DNA of 45,624 bases from DASYRM01 sp036004405 (GTDB taxonomy: Bacteria; Acidobacteriota; Vicinamibacteria; Vicinamibacterales; UBA2999): the NCBI GenBank assembly GCA_036004405.1, contig DASYRM010000168.1:1-45624 (forward strand), read 5' to 3'. A program made the position numbers and the translations under genes. Below, one piece after another: positions 32,441-40,894 of this stretch (position 1 is its first letter; the number at the start of each line of letters is the position of its first letter). The notes beneath the pieces were generated by a model. That model did no database searches, had not been told where the DNA came from, and saw only the letters and a list, made by a program, of their open reading frames with translations.

Positions 32441-33702
32441 GCGCGCGCCTCGATACGATCCGCCTGCTTCTCGGAAACAAGTTCTGGTTCCCGAAAGGCG
32501 GGGTCGAAACCTATCTGTTCGAGCTGATCGAAGAGCTGCCCGCGCTCGGCTACGACGTCATTCCATTCGCGATGCGCCACGAACGGAACCGGCCGAGCCC
32601 CTATGAGGAGTTCTTCGTCGACGAGGTCGACTACCACGCGCCGCAGTCGGCGCTGGCCAAGCTGCGGATCGCCTCGCGGATGCTCTACTCGCGCCATGCG
32701 GCGTCGCAGCTCACGGCGCTGCTGGATCGCCATCCGGCCGATCTCGCGCACCTGCACAACATCTATCACCAGCTCTCGCCCTCGATCCTGCCGGTGCTGG
32801 GCGAGCGCGGCATCCCGGTGGTGATGACGCTCCACGACCTCAAGCTCGCCTGCCCGAACTACAAGATGCGCACCGGGGGACAAGTGTGCGAGCGCTGCAA
32901 GACGGGCGGCTATCACAACGCGGTGCTGCACCGCTGTGTCCAGGGGTCGGTGACCGCCAGCGCCCTCTGCGCCCTCGAGCTGTTCGCGCACCGGCGGAGC
33001 GGCGTCTACGAGCGGCACGTGACGCGCTTCATCGTGCCGAGCCGCTTCTACCTGCAGAAGCTGCGCGAATCAGGGTTGCCGGCGGATCGTCTGGTGTGGG
33101 TACCCAGCTACACCGACGTGCGCCGCTACGATCCGCTCTATCGCGGCGACGACTATTACCTCTACATCGGCCGTCTCTCAGACGAAAAGGGGCTGCCGAC
33201 GCTGGTCGAAGCGGCGGCGACGTTCACGCGCGGGACGCTCGTCATTGCCGGCGAGGGGCCGCTGCGGCCGGTGCTCGAGCAGACGGTCGCCGAGCGCGGG
33301 CTGTCGCACGTGCGCGTGGTCGGGCCCAAGTACGGACAGGAGCTGATCGATCTCGTCCGCCACGCCCGCTTCTCGGTCATTCCGTCGGAGTGGTACGAGA
33401 ACTGCCCGCGCTCGTTGATCGAGAGCTTCGCGAGCGGCACGCCGGTGATCGGCGCCAACATCGGCGGCATACCCGAGATGATCGACGACGGCGTCAACGG
33501 GCTGCTCTTCACGCCGTTCTCCACCGACGAGCTGCGCGAGAAGATCGAGCATCTCTGGGATCGACCGGCGCTGGTCGCCGATCTGGGGCGGATGGCGCGC
33601 GCCAAGGCCGAACGCGAATACAGCACGCAGGCGCATCTCGATCGGCTGCTGGCCATCTACGATCAGGCGCTCGGACGGGTGAGGCATGCCGCCATCGCCT
33701 GA
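32437..33702 (+). CDS. Glycosyltransferase, GT4 family
   Basis: A 421-residue protein from a TTG start at 32437 that overlaps the previous stop; a GGGGGA ribosome site lies just before it. The sequence begins LSARLDTIRLLLGNKFWFPK followed by GGVETYLFELIEELPALGYDV, the glycine-rich acceptor loop. A Cys-rich insertion (CPNYKMRTGGQVCERCKTGG) of the kind seen in many GT4 enzymes is present at about residues 138-160. The donor domain has YIGRLSDEKGLPTLVEAA and PSEWYENCPRSLIESFASG with both acidic residues. Its 3' end overlaps the deacetylase gene by 17 nt. It acts in exopolysaccharide repeat-unit assembly; the sugar specificity is unknown. Confidence 0.9.
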   Translation: MSARLDTIRLLLGNKFWFPKGGVETYLFELIEELPALGYDVIPFAMRHERNRPSPYEEFFVDEVDYHAPQSALAKLRIASRMLYSRHAASQLTALLDRHPADLAHLHNIYHQLSPSILPVLGERGIPVVMTLHDLKLACPNYKMRTGGQVCERCKTGGYHNAVLHRCVQGSVTASALCALELFAHRRSGVYERHVTRFIVPSRFYLQKLRESGLPADRLVWVPSYTDVRRYDPLYRGDDYYLYIGRLSDEKGLPTLVEAAATFTRGTLVIAGEGPLRPVLEQTVAERGLSHVRVVGPKYGQELIDLVRHARFSVIPSEWYENCPRSLIESFASGTPVIGANIGGIPEMIDDGVNGLLFTPFSTDELREKIEHLWDRPALVADLGRMARAKAEREYSTQAHLDRLLAIYDQALGRVRHAAIA

Positions 33703-34912
33703 GCCCTGCGCGACCCGCGTGCCGATCGTCGCGTATCACAGCATCGCCGATCGCCACGAGCACCTGCTCGCGCAGCTCTCGCTGCCGGTCGACGCGTTCG
33801 AGCGGCAGCTGCGCTTCCTGGCGCGCCGCGGGTTCCACACCGTGACGCTCCACGAGGTGCACGAATTCCTCCGCAGCGGGACGCCGCTGCCCCCACGGTC
33901 GGTCGCGCTCACCTTCGACGACGGTTATCTGGACAACTGGGTACACGCCTTCCCGCTGCTGCAGAAATACGGGATGAAGGGCACGATCTTCGTCGTCAAC
34001 GAGTTCGTCGATCGCATCGAGGGGTGCCGCCCCACGCTGGCCGACGTCTGGGCGGGACGAATCGCGCGGCACGAGCTCACGTGGTGGGGGCACGCGTCGT
34101 GGGCCGAGCTGCGCGCGATGCACGCGAGCGGACTGATCGACGTGCAGGCGCACACCCGCACCCACACCTGGCACTTCGTGAGCGACCGCATCGTGGACTT
34201 TCACCATCCCGCCGACGAGTACTACTGGCTGGAGTGGAACCAGCATCCGGACCGCAAGCCGGGTTGGCTGACCCGCGACTTCCGGCCGGCGGTGGCCTGG
34301 GGCACTCCGGTCTACGAGCACGCGCAGACGATGCTGCGCCCGCGCTACTTCGAGGACCCGGAGGTCACGCGCGCAGCCGTCGCGCACGTCGCGCAGCAGG
34401 GGGGCCGCCGCTTTTTCGACCGCGCGGGCTGGCGCGACGAGCTCACGCGGGTGGTCGAAACGGCGCGCCGCGAAAGTCCCGGGGCCGGCCGGCTGGAAAC
34501 CGACGCGGAATACGAAGCGCGCGTCATCGACGAGATGTCGGCCAGCCGCGAGGCGATCGCGCGCGAGATCGGCACGCCGGCCGATTTCCTCTGCTGGCCG
34601 TGCGGCGACTACACGCCGCGGCTCCAGCAGCTGGCCGTCGAGCGCTGCGGCTTTCGCGCCACGGTCAACGTCGCCAAGGTGGCCAACCGCCCTGGCGACG
34701 ATCCCTCGGAGCTGCGGCGGATCGTGTTCGGGCAGGACTACCGGGGCGCCGGCAGTTTCGATCTGGTCTTCCTGAACTTCGCCGGGAACGTGAGCTATCA
34801 CAGCGGCCTCGCCTACGCCTTTCCGGTGGCGCCGGTCGCTCGCCGGCTGATGAAGCTCGCCCGGCTTTTGCCAACCGCCCCGACGCGGGGCAAGATGAGT
34901 GCGACATCATGA
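33686..34912 (+). CDS. Polysaccharide deacetylase (NodB-homology, CE4)
   Basis: A 408-residue protein. The NodB motifs are TFDDG at 76-80 (catalytic base Asp78 and metal ligand Asp79) and HTRTH at 156-160 (metal ligands His156 and His160). A later CWPCGDYT segment near residue 305 takes the place of the R-x-P-x-G motif. An insertion of roughly 100 residues lies between motifs 2 and 3. There is no signal peptide, so it may act on a lipid-linked precursor inside the cell. It removes N-acetyl (or O-acetyl) groups from a glycan. It is embedded in the exopolysaccharide operon and overlaps both neighbours (17 nt before, ATGA after). Confidence 0.85.
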   Translation: MPPSPEPCATRVPIVAYHSIADRHEHLLAQLSLPVDAFERQLRFLARRGFHTVTLHEVHEFLRSGTPLPPRSVALTFDDGYLDNWVHAFPLLQKYGMKGTIFVVNEFVDRIEGCRPTLADVWAGRIARHELTWWGHASWAELRAMHASGLIDVQAHTRTHTWHFVSDRIVDFHHPADEYYWLEWNQHPDRKPGWLTRDFRPAVAWGTPVYEHAQTMLRPRYFEDPEVTRAAVAHVAQQGGRRFFDRAGWRDELTRVVETARRESPGAGRLETDAEYEARVIDEMSASREAIAREIGTPADFLCWPCGDYTPRLQQLAVERCGFRATVNVAKVANRPGDDPSELRRIVFGQDYRGAGSFDLVFLNFAGNVSYHSGLAYAFPVAPVARRLMKLARLLPTAPTRGKMSATS

Positions 34913-35577
34913 GTCTGACAAACGGTTCCGGGATCTGGTCGAATCGGCGCGACGACGACATGTCGCCAGCGCTGGTCAGCCAGCTGGGAAGTCTCGTCCA
35001 GAGCCTGGCGGCCAACCCGCGGCGCCCGCGCATCATCGCGCTCGTGAGCCCTGGCCGGCGCGAGGGCACGACCAGCTGCACGGTAAGCCTGGGGCGCTTC
35101 CTGGCCGGCCGCCGCGGCCGCGTCCTGATGGTCGACGCCAACGCGCACGACCCGGCGCTGCACCAGATCAGCGGCGTCGAGCAAGCGGGCGGGGTGCATG
35201 AAGTGTTCGAGGGCGACCTCTCGCTCGAGCGTGCCATCAAGCCGACGTCGGTCTCGGGGCTGTTCGTGATGACGAGCGGCGGCTCGATCGCCGACGGCCA
35301 GATGCAGCCGGCACTCCTGCGCGACCGGATCTTCAATTCGGCGTGCGACTACGATTTCGTCCTGGTGGACTGCCCGGCGGTGAACGTCTACGAGGGGAGC
35401 GCCTCGATTGCGGCGCTCTGCGAGGGCGTCATCCTGGTCGTCGAGGGCGGGCGCACGCTGCGGCAGTCGGCCAAGGCGGCCAAGCAGCTGCTCGTGCGCG
35501 CCAGCTGCAACGTCCTCGGCGTGTTCATCAACAAGCGCCGCTACTACATCCCGCAGTTCCTCTACGACCGGCTCTAA
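34909..35577 (+). CDS. CpsD/CapB-type polysaccharide co-polymerase ATPase, Walker A lysine missing
   Basis: A 222-residue ParA/MinD-fold protein of the CpsD/BY-kinase group, with start ATG overlapping the deacetylase stop. The Walker A loop reads SPGRREGTTS (residues 47-56), so Thr54 stands in for the invariant Lys. Walker A' (RVLMVDANAHDPALHQ, Asp76) and Walker B (FVLVDCPA, about 146-153) are retained. There is no tyrosine cluster at the C-terminus (it ends YYIPQFLYDRL, with only three Tyr). In BY-kinases this domain controls chain length together with a Wzz/GumC membrane partner; such a partner is encoded at 43817-45355. Without the Lys, nucleotide turnover may be weak, and a regulatory or scaffold role is possible. 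Confidence 0.82.
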   Translation: MSLTNGSGIWSNRRDDDMSPALVSQLGSLVQSLAANPRRPRIIALVSPGRREGTTSCTVSLGRFLAGRRGRVLMVDANAHDPALHQISGVEQAGGVHEVFEGDLSLERAIKPTSVSGLFVMTSGGSIADGQMQPALLRDRIFNSACDYDFVLVDCPAVNVYEGSASIAALCEGVILVVEGGRTLRQSAKAAKQLLVRASCNVLGVFINKRRYYIPQFLYDRL

Positions 35578-35586
35578 ACCCTATCG

Positions 35587-35684
35587 TCCTTGGTCCTTCG
35601 TGCTTGGTCCTTGGTCCGTCCGCCGTCCTTGGTCCCTGGTCCCGTAGGACGGACTAAGAACTAAGTACCAAGAACCAAGGACCT
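35587..35684. repeat. Degenerate CTTGGTCC repeats with inverted counterpart
   Basis: The motif CCTTGGTCC or CTTGGTCC recurs at least four times in 35587-35643, and its complement (ACCAAGAACCAAGGACC) appears at 35668-35684. GTCCGTCC (35614-35621) and GGACGGAC (35647-35654) form a perfect 8-bp inverted repeat with a 25-nt spacer. The stretch fills the gap between the CpsD-like and sulfatase-like genes and can fold into a long imperfect hairpin. It may serve as a transcript end or be a decayed mobile repeat; no T tract follows. Confidence 0.7.
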
Positions 35685-35697
35685 TCTAACCTTATCC

Positions 35698-37749
35698 ATG
35701 ATCCGCACCGGGCTCACGCTGGCGCTCGTCGCCGGCATCGCGGACGTCTCGATCGCGCTGCTCCTGCGGCCGGAAGGGTTCTCGCGCCTCACCGCGCTCC
35801 CCGCTCCGATCCTGGCGCTCGCCGCGCTCGTTTTCGCGCTGTTCCTGCCGGCGGCGTGGCTCGCCCGGCGGGCCGCCGGCACCTCGCACCGCGACCCGGC
35901 GGTCACCAGCCTGGCGGTCTTCGCCGGCGTCACGCTCACGATTGCGCTCCTCGCTGGCGTGCCGCTCGAGCCGGCAGCCAACGCGCACACGCTGTACAGG
36001 CTGGTGCTGTCGCTGGGAATCGGCGGCGCGCTCGGCATCGCGACGTTCGCGGCGCTCGGCGCCCGCTCGGAGGCGCCGCAGCACGGGCAGGCCTCCATGC
36101 TGGACATCGCCACCCGCGCGCTCCCGCTGCTCGCGCTCGAAGTGCTGATCGTCGAGTGGACGGCGATCTTCCAGGTCGACCCGCTCTTCTCGGCCGCGGG
36201 CGCGCTGCTGGCGGGCGCGCTCGGCATCGGCGTGCTCGCCACGCTGGCGATCTATTTGAGCGCGGCGCGAACCCGCGCCGCCGACTGGGGACTGGCGGCA
36301 TGTGTCGTGGCGCTGGCGGCGACGCCGCTCGCTTCGCGCGGGTGGCCGGCGACCGGCGTCTCGGTATCGGCGCCAGTGTCCGCGCAGGGGGGCGCGCGGG
36401 CGCCCCGACACATCGTGCTCATCTCGGTGGACACGCTGCGAGCCGACGCCGTCTCGGCCTACCGCGGCGGCAGCGGACGTCCGACCCAGGCGATCGACGC
36501 GCTCGCCGCCGACGGCGTTCGGTTCGAGCACGCCTACGCGCCGTCGCCCTGGACGCTCCCTTCGCTGGTGTCGCTCGTGACCGGCGTCGCCCCGTCGGCC
36601 CATCATGCCGTCGGGTTCGACGCGCGCCTCGACGAATCGGCCACGACGCTCGCCGAGCGCCTCGCGGGGCGCGGCTACTACACCTCCGCGATTCTCCACA
36701 ACGACCTGCTCAGCCCGATCCGCAACCTTGCACAGGGCTTCGACGACTACGAGGATCTCGCCGCGCCGTGGTTCGGCGAGTCGCTGGGCGCCTCGCTGCT
36801 GCAGCGCCTGTCGCCGTCGCGCTTCCCGGGGAAGGAGTGGCCGTCCACCGCCGACCACACGCAGCTGGTCATCGACTGGCTGGACCGCAATCAGTCGCGC
36901 GACTTCTTCCTGTGGGTGCACTACCTCGATCCGCACGCGCCGTATGCGCCGCCGCACGAGTATCTCGATCGCGCGCCGGCACCGGGCATGGGCGCCGCCT
37001 TCGAGGGGCAGAAGGAGACGATGGAAGGGCTGGTCGTCACCACGAGCGACGAGCGCCGCTGGGTCCGCTCGCTCTACGACGCCGAGGCGCGCTACGTGGA
37101 CGCCAACGTCGGGCGTATCGTGGCCGCGCTCAAGCAGCGCTCGCTCTACGACGACGCCCTGGTCGTCTTCACCGCCGACCACGGCGAAGAGTTCTGGGAG
37201 CACGGCTCGCTCGGCCACGGCCACTCGATGTATCAGGAGCTGCTCCAGGTGCCGCTGATCGTGAAGCTGCCCGCCTCACGCCGGCGTCCGGAGGAAAAGG
37301 TGGAGGCCAGAGTGGTGGCGACGCCGGTGTCGACGGTCAGCGTCACGCCGACGGTGCTCGACGTAGCGGGCGTGCCCTACGGCCCGCGCGACATGTCGGC
37401 CGCGAGCCTGGTCCCGGCGCTCGACGGGGCGCCACTCGAGCCGACGCCGATCGTATCGACGGCGCAGATGCTCTTCGACCGGCGGGAGACGGTGCTGTTC
37501 GATCACTACCGCTACATCGTCTCGACGCTGGACGGCCGGGTCGAGCTCTACGATCACGCCACCGATCCCGGCGAGCAGCGGTCGATCGCCGAGTCGTCGC
37601 CGGATCTGGTGGCGCGCGGCGCGGCGCTCCTCGCCGCGAACAACGCCGAGGCGCGCACGCTCGCCCGTCGCCTCGGCCTGCAGGACTCGACGCGCGCGGT
37701 CGACGAGGCCACGCTCCGGCGCCTGCGCAGCCTGGGGTACGTGAAATGA
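35698..37749 (+). CDS. Sulfatase-fold hydrolase or transferase with N-terminal membrane domain
   Basis: A 683-residue protein. Residues 1-210 carry about six transmembrane helices. The AlkP/sulfatase domain follows (about 235-620): LISVDTLRAD (Asp245), SPWTLPSLVSLVTG, HYLDPHAPY, FTADHGEEFWEHG and LGHGHSMYQE. At the position of the formylglycine Cys (C-x-P-S-R) there is Thr286 in T-L-P-S, as in phosphoglycerol and phosphoethanolamine transferases, so it is unlikely to be a true sulfatase. The membrane domain also resembles that group (LtaS/EptA layout). The C-terminus ends LRRLRSLGYVK. It may transfer a phospho-group to the surface glycan or lipid. A repeat region separates it from the upstream operon and it converges with the next gene. 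Confidence 0.83.
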   Translation: MIRTGLTLALVAGIADVSIALLLRPEGFSRLTALPAPILALAALVFALFLPAAWLARRAAGTSHRDPAVTSLAVFAGVTLTIALLAGVPLEPAANAHTLYRLVLSLGIGGALGIATFAALGARSEAPQHGQASMLDIATRALPLLALEVLIVEWTAIFQVDPLFSAAGALLAGALGIGVLATLAIYLSAARTRAADWGLAACVVALAATPLASRGWPATGVSVSAPVSAQGGARAPRHIVLISVDTLRADAVSAYRGGSGRPTQAIDALAADGVRFEHAYAPSPWTLPSLVSLVTGVAPSAHHAVGFDARLDESATTLAERLAGRGYYTSAILHNDLLSPIRNLAQGFDDYEDLAAPWFGESLGASLLQRLSPSRFPGKEWPSTADHTQLVIDWLDRNQSRDFFLWVHYLDPHAPYAPPHEYLDRAPAPGMGAAFEGQKETMEGLVVTTSDERRWVRSLYDAEARYVDANVGRIVAALKQRSLYDDALVVFTADHGEEFWEHGSLGHGHSMYQELLQVPLIVKLPASRRRPEEKVEARVVATPVSTVSVTPTVLDVAGVPYGPRDMSAASLVPALDGAPLEPTPIVSTAQMLFDRRETVLFDHYRYIVSTLDGRVELYDHATDPGEQRSIAESSPDLVARGAALLAANNAEARTLARRLGLQDSTRAVDEATLRRLRSLGYVK

Positions 37750-37760
37750 GCCGCCGGGTA

Positions 37761-39518
37761 TCAGCCGACGCGCGCCGGCGGGCGGACCGGGCACGCCACG
37801 GCGTAGACCGTAATGGTCGGGCCGATACGTTCCCACACGACCGGGTCGACGTCGTAGACGCGGTGATAGCGCGGGTCGCGGCGGATGTCACGGTAGAAGG
37901 CGGCGGCGTGCGGGTAGCGGGCACGGGCGGCGTCGGTCTCGTACCGCTTCTCGTTGAACGAGCTGATGACGACGTAGTCGAAGCACTGCGCGACGTAGTA
38001 GTCGAGGCTCCCGACTTCGAGCCCGTACATCGTCGAATGCAGGTCGTAGCGGGGACCTGCCAGCCCCTTGGCCGCCTCGCGGTACATCGCCAGCGTCTGC
38101 GGCGAGAGCGCGAGCTCGCTCGATTCGACGCCGCTCAGGCGCCGTTCGATGGTGCCGGCGTCGGGCGTCAGCGGAACCCCCTGCACGAAGCGGAAGCGCA
38201 TGCCGTCCATCAGGATCTTCGCGCCCGACGGCACATGCGATTCGATCCACTCCTTGGCCACGATGCGCGTGTCGGGCTTGGTCAGCATGTAGTCATCGCG
38301 GACGATCCTGAAGAGCGGCACCGCGATCACGACGGCAAACGCGGCGGCGAGCAGCCGATCGTCGCGCGCCGCCACCGCGTGCACGCCCCGGCTGGCGAGC
38401 AGCCAGACGGCCGGAATCATCGGGAACAGGTACGACTCGGTGAGGCCGCGATTCGAGGCCGAGAGTACGCCCAGCAGCAGCAGCACGAACGGCGTCAGCA
38501 GCAGCGTCCAGCGCTCGCGCCGCCACACGCCGACGGCCGCGCCGACCAGCGCGAGCAGCGTGGACGCGAGGTTATAGGGCTGCACGAGCACGCGCGCGTA
38601 GCCGAGCCAATCCTGCGCGCGGAGGATCGTCACCGAATCGATCGCGCCACGCACGCCATCGGCGTCGCCGGCCGCCGGCGCGCGGCCGCCGAGGAGCTGC
38701 GAGAAGTTGCCGAGGATCAAGCCGGCTCCCATCAGCAGATCGGGCGACATCAAGGCCACGCTGACGAGCACGCCCGCGCCGAGCGTCCCGACGTCGCGGG
38801 CCAGCGCGGCAGCGCCGTTCCTGGCGCCGCCCGACGTGAGCAGCGCGAGGCCGACCATCAGCAGCCCGACGCCAGCCGTGTACGCCAGCGCCACGGCCGC
38901 GCCGATGAGCAGCCCGGCAATCAGCAGCCAGCGCCGTTCACCGCCGCGCTCGTATCGCAGATAGGCGACGATGCCCGCCCACAGCGCGAACGCCATCGGC
39001 ACATGGACGTTGATCTGGTGCGCGTCGGCGGCGTGGTAGTAGGCGGTGGCGCCAATGACGGCGGCGCCCAGCCCGATGGTCCGGCTGCCGTACATGGCGC
39101 GCCCCGCGGCGAAGATCGCGGCGCAGGTGGCGGCACCGAGCACCGCCACGGTGACGCGGCCCACGAGATAGAACCAGGTCGGATCCTGCAGGTAGAGCAG
39201 CCCGAACTCGCGCGGTCCGGAAACCTGTCCGGTCAGCCACAGCACGACGAAGAGCACGCCGTATTCGCCGAACAGGATGTAATCGAGCCCGCCTTTGCCG
39301 ATGGTGTGCCACATGCGCACCAGCGGGCCTCCTTCGCCAATCCCGATCTTGAGCGCCTGGACGATCTGATGGGGCTCGTCGGCGGTGAGGTCGTACGGCA
39401 GGCCGAAGGCGATACCCCAGAGTCGGACCGCCAGGGCCAGCACCAGGATCGAGCCGAGCGCGGCAGCGCCACCCTTGGCGACGGAAGCAGACAATGACCG
39501 ATCAGGCACCGACGTCAA
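37761..39518 (-). CDS. Membrane glycosyltransferase, GT39/ArnT-like
   Basis: About 585 residues from a TTG at 39518; a later in-frame GTG or TTG is possible, and no good ribosome site is seen. It has ten or more hydrophobic helices. The first loop carries AFGLPYDLTADEPHQIVQAL with the Asp-Glu pair typical of GT-C enzymes (PMT/ArnT/GT39). The HQINVHVPMAFALWAGIVAY segment and a soluble C-terminal tail (about 430-585) also fit. GT-C enzymes use polyprenyl-phosphate sugars on the outer face of the inner membrane to glycosylate proteins or lipids. Its 5' end overlaps the divergent next gene by 25 nt if both starts are right. Confidence 0.75.
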   Translation of the reverse strand: MTSVPDRSLSASVAKGGAAALGSILVLALAVRLWGIAFGLPYDLTADEPHQIVQALKIGIGEGGPLVRMWHTIGKGGLDYILFGEYGVLFVVLWLTGQVSGPREFGLLYLQDPTWFYLVGRVTVAVLGAATCAAIFAAGRAMYGSRTIGLGAAVIGATAYYHAADAHQINVHVPMAFALWAGIVAYLRYERGGERRWLLIAGLLIGAAVALAYTAGVGLLMVGLALLTSGGARNGAAALARDVGTLGAGVLVSVALMSPDLLMGAGLILGNFSQLLGGRAPAAGDADGVRGAIDSVTILRAQDWLGYARVLVQPYNLASTLLALVGAAVGVWRRERWTLLLTPFVLLLLGVLSASNRGLTESYLFPMIPAVWLLASRGVHAVAARDDRLLAAAFAVVIAVPLFRIVRDDYMLTKPDTRIVAKEWIESHVPSGAKILMDGMRFRFVQGVPLTPDAGTIERRLSGVESSELALSPQTLAMYREAAKGLAGPRYDLHSTMYGLEVGSLDYYVAQCFDYVVISSFNEKRYETDAARARYPHAAAFYRDIRRDPRYHRVYDVDPVVWERIGPTITVYAVACPVRPPARVG

Positions 39519-40894
39519 AGTATAGGAGATGGGCCGGCATCGGCCTGGTGGCGGCCGGCCTGCTCGGCAACCCGCGCGTACTCGGCGCGCTCTTCGCTCC
39601 CGACGGAACGCTCGACGGCGAGCATCGCATCGTGTTCGTGCTGTTCGTGGAGCTGCTGTTCGTCTTCTTCGGCGCGGCGCTCCTCCTGCCGCGCGCCGGG
39701 CGCGCGCCCCGGGCGTGGTGGCAGCACTGGAGCGTGTCGGCGGCGGCGGCGGTGCTCCTCGCCGGCTGCGTCACCGGCACCGGCTGGGGCATCTGGGCGT
39801 ATCGCACGGCGCACCACCACACCACCAACCTCACCGGCGTCAACGCGCCCACCGACGCACAGCGCGCCTGGGCCGACGAGTTCGTGCGGCGCTCGCTCGA
39901 CGCGGCCAAACGCCACGGCTGGTTCGACTACGAGAAGGCCAAGGCCGACGGCTTCCTGCCGCAGTGGGACGACCGCGAGCACTATTTCAACCGCGATTTC
40001 CTGTTCGACGATCAGATCCTCGACCCGGACCGGCCGGAGTTCCTGATGTACATGGACACTCCGCGCGGGAAGCTCCTGGTCGGCTACATGTACTACGCGC
40101 GCGCGCTCGAGGAGAAAGGGCCGCAGCCCGGCGGCGCGATCACCGCGTGGCACCTCCACCAATGGGGCCCGCGCGGCTACTGCGCCGAGCAGGGGCTGCT
40201 CGTCGTGGCGCGGCCCGACTCTCCCGGGCACTGCGCAACCGGCACCTTCGTCACCCACAGCGGCGAGATGCTGCACGTCTTCTTCATCGACCACCCGCTG
40301 GGGCCGTACGCGGATGCCATGGTGTTTCCGGACGGATCGGGCGGTTTGAGCCTGACCCACGTCCATCCGATCGCCGTGCACTTCACCATCGCCCTCGTCG
40401 TCGTGGCGGTGCTGCTGGACCTGTTCGGGCGGCTGGCGAAATCGCCGCTCCTCCACTCGGTGGCCTTCGTCAACCTGCTGATCGCCGCGGTGTCTGGCGT
40501 GGTCACGATCGGCGCGGGCATGGCCGCGGAGGTCAGGCTCCTCATCACCCACGACGTGCACGCGGTGCTCGACACCCACAAGCTGCTCGGCTTCTCCGCG
40601 TTCGCCGGCATCCTCCTGCTGACCGCCTGGCGGCTGGCGGCGCGCGGACGGTTCCCGCGCTTCGGCGCGCTCTATCTTGCCGCCGGCCTCGCCACCACGG
40701 GCGCCGTGCTCGGCGCCGGCTACATCGGCGCGCAGCTGGTCTACGATCGCGGTCTCGCCGTGCAGGCCATCGATCGCCAGGCGCTGGAGCGCTACGAGCG
40801 CGGCGTCTACAGTGGCGAAGGGCCGCTGGCATCGGGCGGACCCGCTCCGGCGACGGCCGCGCCCGCCACGATGCACATGCACCATGAACAGTAG
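39494..40894 (+). CDS. Membrane protein with C-terminal DUF2231 domain and His-rich tail
   Basis: A 466-residue protein. Two N-terminal helices (about 13-27 and 45-66) and a third (about 80-102) precede a soluble domain of about 190 residues. That domain contains FNRDFLFDDQILDPDRPEFL, WHLHQWGPRGYCAEQGLLVV and GTFVTHSGEMLHVFFIDH, with several conserved-looking His. The C-terminal part starts HPIAVHFTIALVVVAVLLD, the signature of the DUF2231 membrane domain (four helices), and the chain ends MHMHHEQ. The N-terminal domain is not one I recognise. The His residues suggest metal or haem handling, which is inference. It overlaps the following beta-helix gene by 11 nt. The start at 39494 overlaps the divergent GT39 gene. 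Confidence 0.72.
   Translation: MTDQAPTSKYRRWAGIGLVAAGLLGNPRVLGALFAPDGTLDGEHRIVFVLFVELLFVFFGAALLLPRAGRAPRAWWQHWSVSAAAAVLLAGCVTGTGWGIWAYRTAHHHTTNLTGVNAPTDAQRAWADEFVRRSLDAAKRHGWFDYEKAKADGFLPQWDDREHYFNRDFLFDDQILDPDRPEFLMYMDTPRGKLLVGYMYYARALEEKGPQPGGAITAWHLHQWGPRGYCAEQGLLVVARPDSPGHCATGTFVTHSGEMLHVFFIDHPLGPYADAMVFPDGSGGLSLTHVHPIAVHFTIALVVVAVLLDLFGRLAKSPLLHSVAFVNLLIAAVSGVVTIGAGMAAEVRLLITHDVHAVLDTHKLLGFSAFAGILLLTAWRLAARGRFPRFGALYLAAGLATTGAVLGAGYIGAQLVYDRGLAVQAIDRQALERYERGVYSGEGPLASGGPAPATAAPATMHMHHEQ

Noticed and set aside
35698..37749. Formylglycine-dependent sulfatase
   Set aside because: The C/S-x-P-x-R motif is absent; the site reads T-L-P-S without the Arg.
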